A stretch of 64,000 nucleotides of DNA from Salinicoccus kekensis (GTDB lineage: Bacteria; Bacillota; Bacilli; Staphylococcales; Salinicoccaceae): contig NZ_OBQF01000003.1 in assembly GCF_900220995.1 (NCBI RefSeq), forward strand, positions 1 to 64,000. Reading direction: 5' to 3'. A program made the translations under genes and the position numbers. Positions 61,579-64,000 of this stretch are shown here, piece by piece (within the stretch, counting starts at the first letter, position 1; every line of letters begins with the position of its first letter). Under the pieces are notes generated by a model, which saw only the letters and a program-made list of their open reading frames with translations, had not been told where the DNA came from and made no database searches.

Positions 61579-61696
61579 TCCTTCTCCTCCTGATTTCAAA
61601 TTTCCCGACTGCCTTGAAGCCCGGCAGTGAGCATAATTACCGAATACATTAACATTTCCAAACAGAAATTTCTATACTTTCTGAATTTTAAATTAA

Positions 61697-61710
61697 TGAA
61701 TGCGTTTTCA
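61697..61710. promoter_or_regulatory. cre-like box upstream of the symporter operon
   Basis: TGAATGCGTTTTCA matches the cre consensus at 13 of 14 positions and lies about 120 bases before the DUF3311 start, at the far end of the intergenic region. It also lies about 90 bases before the divergent catalase-like gene, so its target is uncertain. Confidence 0.5.
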
Positions 61711-61797
61711 AATGCATGAGAAGCCTTCATCCATTCAGGTTACTTCCCGAATTTCGGGGGAATGTATAAGGTAAACGCAATGAAAGGAAAGATGTTC

Positions 61798-62928
61798 ATG
61801 AAAACTGCTGCGGATATCATCATTGAACTCATTGAAAAATTTGATGTGCATGATGCCGGATCGAGGAGAGCACATGGCAAGGGTGAGCACCATAAAGCAC
61901 GCGTGGAACTGAATGAGGCTGGGAAAGACATCTTCGGGGAGGTGGAAAATGCGGTCGTGAGGTTGTCGAACGCCGCGACCAACGACAAAGTGCCGGACTG
62001 GCTGGTCAATATAAAGGGGTGTTCGGTGAGGTTCAACCATCCCCTCCGGCCGATCGACATCATCGGCATCAACTTCCCCTACTTTCCGTTCGATTCGGCT
62101 GCAGAGACTCTGGATGTGCTCTACAGGATCCATTTTTATCTGGAGGATAAAAGCGCAGGCCGTTTCATGGATATATTCAGGGCCGGGGGACTATACAGGG
62201 ATCTCGGCAAGATCCTCAAATGGATGCCAAAAAGCACGGATATGGATCACCTGTATTACACCGCGCACAGTTACGGCGGGGAACACTATAAGATGAAGCT
62301 GGATTATCACCCGGGAAATGACCGGATTGAGATATATGCAGAAAAAGATGAGCATCTGATCGATTACCATCCGGGGCCGGCGGTCCACCTCGGTTCGATA
62401 CTCATCAATCCCCATTCGACCGGGAAGGAAGTGAAGTATTTCGATGTCCTGAACGCACCTCCAGGGATGCCTCCGAATGGGAACCTGCCGCTGCTCCGCC
62501 ACTACGTCTATAAACGCTCCTTCCTGCGCCGGATGGAGGAGAAACTGCTGGACGGGAAGGACCTCAGGATGCTCGAGGAAGTATGGGCGGAAGAGAAATA
62601 TTTCGTCCTTTCGAAAAGCCAGCGGATTTATGATGAAATCCGTGAGCTGGTCAAAAAAGGCACAGACATGTCCGCCACACGTTTCAGGGAGCTGCTTGAT
62701 GAAGCCTATGCCTTAAAATATGAAGAGAAACACCTGCGTAACTACCTGCAGCACGTGTGGGGGCATTTCAAGGACGAAGCGGATGAAAGCGAGAAGGCGC
62801 ATTACACAAGACTTTCGGAACATCCGGACCCCGAAGCGGTCAACACCTTCATCCATGACCTTGCTATAAAGTACAAAGAACCTTATATACTCCGCACGAC
62901 CATGGTGAAGACAAGAGGACGGTCATAG
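61798..62928 (+). CDS. Catalase-superfamily protein lacking the canonical heme-tyrosine motif
   Basis: 376 residues from ATG 61798 (AAAGGAAAG upstream); ATGs at 61780 and 61792 are alternatives. The first half follows the catalase pattern: RRAHGKGEHH with the distal His (about 26), VVRLSNAATNDKVPDW and GCSVRFN in the position of the VRFSTVAGE and FAVKF stretches, then IIGINFPYFPFD with the Asn of the VGNN segment. The second half has YYTAHSYGGEHYKMKLDYHP. The usual R-x3-Y-x-D-T-Q with the heme-ligand Tyr was not found. It may be a minimal peroxidase-like or catalase-related protein using another ligand. Family call moderate. Confidence 0.6.
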   Translation: MKTAADIIIELIEKFDVHDAGSRRAHGKGEHHKARVELNEAGKDIFGEVENAVVRLSNAATNDKVPDWLVNIKGCSVRFNHPLRPIDIIGINFPYFPFDSAAETLDVLYRIHFYLEDKSAGRFMDIFRAGGLYRDLGKILKWMPKSTDMDHLYYTAHSYGGEHYKMKLDYHPGNDRIEIYAEKDEHLIDYHPGPAVHLGSILINPHSTGKEVKYFDVLNAPPGMPPNGNLPLLRHYVYKRSFLRRMEEKLLDGKDLRMLEEVWAEEKYFVLSKSQRIYDEIRELVKKGTDMSATRFRELLDEAYALKYEEKHLRNYLQHVWGHFKDEADESEKAHYTRLSEHPDPEAVNTFIHDLAIKYKEPYILRTTMVKTRGRS

Positions 62929-62958
62929 GACATGCCGGAAGCTGTCTGATAAAATATG

Positions 62959-62994
62959 AAAGAAGTCCGGTCATCATGACCGGACTTCTTTTTG
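62959..62994. terminator. Terminator of the catalase-like gene
   Basis: AAAGAAGTCCGGTCAT and ATGACCGGACTTCTTT form a 16-bp stem around one C, followed by T residues. It faces the convergent TetR gene and may serve both. Confidence 0.9.
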
Positions 62995-63019
62995 CATCAG
63001 GAAAGCCCATGACCTGTGT

Positions 63020-63646
63020 TCAACGCAGGCGCTCCATATATATACCGCGGAGAATTTTAAGCTGTGCATCCCCATCGGGATTGGTCTCCAGTTCGAGGAC
63101 GCTTTTCATCAAGGCAAGCTTCCTGGCAAATAAGCCGTAGTTGTTGATCATCGTCATGATTTCATGGGTGACGGATTTTCCTCCCGGCAGGGAACCGTCG
63201 GCCTGCCCTTCTGTCACCAGTACACTGACGATATCGGAGATTTCATTCCGTATTTTGAAGTATTCAGCGGCTGTCACCTCATAATCTGAAATTTCCCCGA
63301 TGTTCGCATCGAATATATCGATGAACTTCGCCTGATTAAGGGAAACTTCATCCCCGAACTTGTTCATATGATCGAAAACCATTCCGATCTTTTCAATCCC
63401 GGGCAAAGTGCGCCGATGTAAATCACGGAAGAAATCAAGTTCACCGGTGAGTATTTCAACGGCCACAGCCACGATGATCAGATGTTTCTTTGGAAAGTAC
63501 CGGAAAAGTGTGGCGATCCCGATGCCGGCATCATCGGCGATATCCTGCATCTGGACACTGTCCCAGCTGTTCCGGGTGAAGAGTTCAAGCGCCGCTTCAA
63601 TGATGGCACGGTTCTTTTTTTCCCTGTTATTCTGCTGCTTTGTCAT
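63020..63646 (-). CDS. TetR/AcrR family transcriptional regulator
   Basis: 208 residues. DNA-binding domain about 10-58 (VQMQDIADDAGIGIATLFRYFPKK). The helical C-terminal domain is of the TetR_C type without a known ligand. GGAGGTGG precedes the ATG. It is divergent from an SDR gene with a perfect 19-base palindrome between them, so it very likely represses that gene. It is not closely similar to the other TetR proteins of the window. Confidence 0.87.
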   Translation of the reverse strand: MTKQQNNREKKNRAIIEAALELFTRNSWDSVQMQDIADDAGIGIATLFRYFPKKHLIIVAVAVEILTGELDFFRDLHRRTLPGIEKIGMVFDHMNKFGDEVSLNQAKFIDIFDANIGEISDYEVTAAEYFKIRNEISDIVSVLVTEGQADGSLPGGKSVTHEIMTMINNYGLFARKLALMKSVLELETNPDGDAQLKILRGIYMERLR

Positions 63647-63717
63647 AATGCCACCTCCGATTCATAAATATATTATAATGCATGGGTCAAATGATGGCGC
63701 ATCTTTCTTTCGGACGG

Positions 63718-63746
63718 TATAATAAAGATGATAGTTAGACTATCAT
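63718..63746 (+). promoter_or_regulatory. SDR promoter and TetR operator
   Basis: TATAAT at 63718-63723 is the likely -10 box of the SDR gene. ATGATAGT-TAG-ACTATCAT at 63728-63746 is a perfect palindrome with 8-bp arms and a 3-base centre. It overlaps the expected transcription start, a typical repressor position. Confidence 0.75.
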
Positions 63747-63766
63747 TTTTACGGGGAGGTTTATTC

Positions 63767-64000
63767 ATGACAAGATTATCAGAAAAAGTGGCCATCGTTA
63801 CAGGTGGAGCAAGAGGTATGGGGGAAGCGCATGTCCGCCGTTTTGTAGAGGAAGGCGCGAAAGTCGTGTTCACGGACATCAATGAGGAAGCGGGACAAAA
63901 GCTTGCTGAAGAACTCGGGGAGAATGCTGTTTTCATCAAGCATGATGTCACTGAGCAGTCCGGCTGGGAGCAGGTCGTTGAAACTGCAGAATCCACATTC
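63767..64000 (+). CDS. Short-chain dehydrogenase/reductase, N-terminal part (cut by window end)
   Basis: 78 codons are visible. MTRLSEKVAIVTGGARGMGE carries the TGxxxGxG cofactor motif, and VVFTDINEEAG with Asp at the end of the second strand favours NAD over NADP. HDVTEQSGWEQVVE is in the usual place. ATG 63767 follows GGGGAGG. The catalytic Tyr-x3-Lys lies beyond the window. Controlled by the divergent TetR, probably in response to its substrate. Confidence 0.88.
   Translation, partial: MTRLSEKVAIVTGGARGMGEAHVRRFVEEGAKVVFTDINEEAGQKLAEELGENAVFIKHDVTEQSGWEQVVETAESTF

Noticed and set aside
1-64000. CRISPR arrays, tRNA or rRNA genes, prophage
   Set aside because: No regularly spaced repeats, no cloverleaf or T-loop consensus and no phage structural genes were seen on either strand.

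Overview
The window looks like chromosome of a salt-adapted member of the Staphylococcaceae (Salinicoccus or Jeotgalicoccus type). This is inference from gene content. Supporting signs are a SceD/IsaA-type transglycosylase with a WalR-type box upstream, a CstB-like persulfide dioxygenase, a lactate permease next to an Mqo/Lqo-type quinone oxidoreductase, a class B sortase, cre boxes of the CcpA type, acidic Asp/Glu-rich lipoprotein linkers and a glycine-betaine binding protein. By eye GC is in the mid-to-high 40s. A clear exception is the TVP38-like gene at 3.4-4.1 kb, which exceeds 60% GC. No rRNA, tRNA, CRISPR array or prophage was seen.

Layout. 0-0.2 kb: the right end of an IS21-family element (IstB C-terminus plus terminal iterons). 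0.5-12.6 kb: many small redox units (KstD-like flavoprotein, Gfo/Idh, LLM monooxygenase, SDRs, membrane-anchored GltB-domain protein), several paired with divergent TetR or Lrp regulators, and a RelE/RelB toxin-antitoxin pair. 12.7-16.1 kb: a formylglycine-generating enzyme and secreted sulfatase operon with a consensus cre box. 16.4-18.0 kb: a fasciclin surface protein with a VPDTG sorting signal, divergent from a class B sortase. 18.2-24.0 kb: alcohol dehydrogenase, pirin, CstB-like enzyme, and a SulP transporter with a universal stress protein. 24.1-28.9 kb: a resolvase-like protein without its catalytic serine, a GntR/FadR regulator, lactate permease and Mqo/Lqo, with promoter, cre and a perfect operator visible. 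28.9-41.8 kb: the transglycosylase; two TAXI-type TRAP transporters, each ordered binding protein, DUF1850, fused permease and facing each other across a truncated hemoglobin, an acyl-CoA thioesterase/BAAT-like hydrolase, an HhH-SnoaL fusion and a DUF378 protein; then a cyclase. 41.9-54.1 kb: CDF transporter, aldo/keto reductase, cystathionine synthase/lyase, MBL hydrolase, RND pump with TetR, Old Yellow Enzyme, orphan betaine-binding lipoprotein and a PTS EIIBC. 54.1-64 kb: two unknown proteins, a Na/Pi cotransporter, two overlapping LLM oxidoreductases, a sodium:solute symporter with DUF3311 partner, a catalase-fold protein, and a TetR/SDR pair cut by the window end.

The common theme is uptake and oxidation of organic acids and unusual carbon or sulfur sources: lactate, TRAP substrates, sulfate esters, persulfides and SSS substrates. 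cre boxes lie before four of these units, which suggests CcpA control. Most units have a clear intrinsic terminator and several a palindromic operator. The best candidates for something undescribed are the fasciclin/sortase pair, the degenerate recombinase in the lactate locus, the twin TRAP/DUF1850 systems and the catalase-like protein that lacks the usual heme-tyrosine motif.
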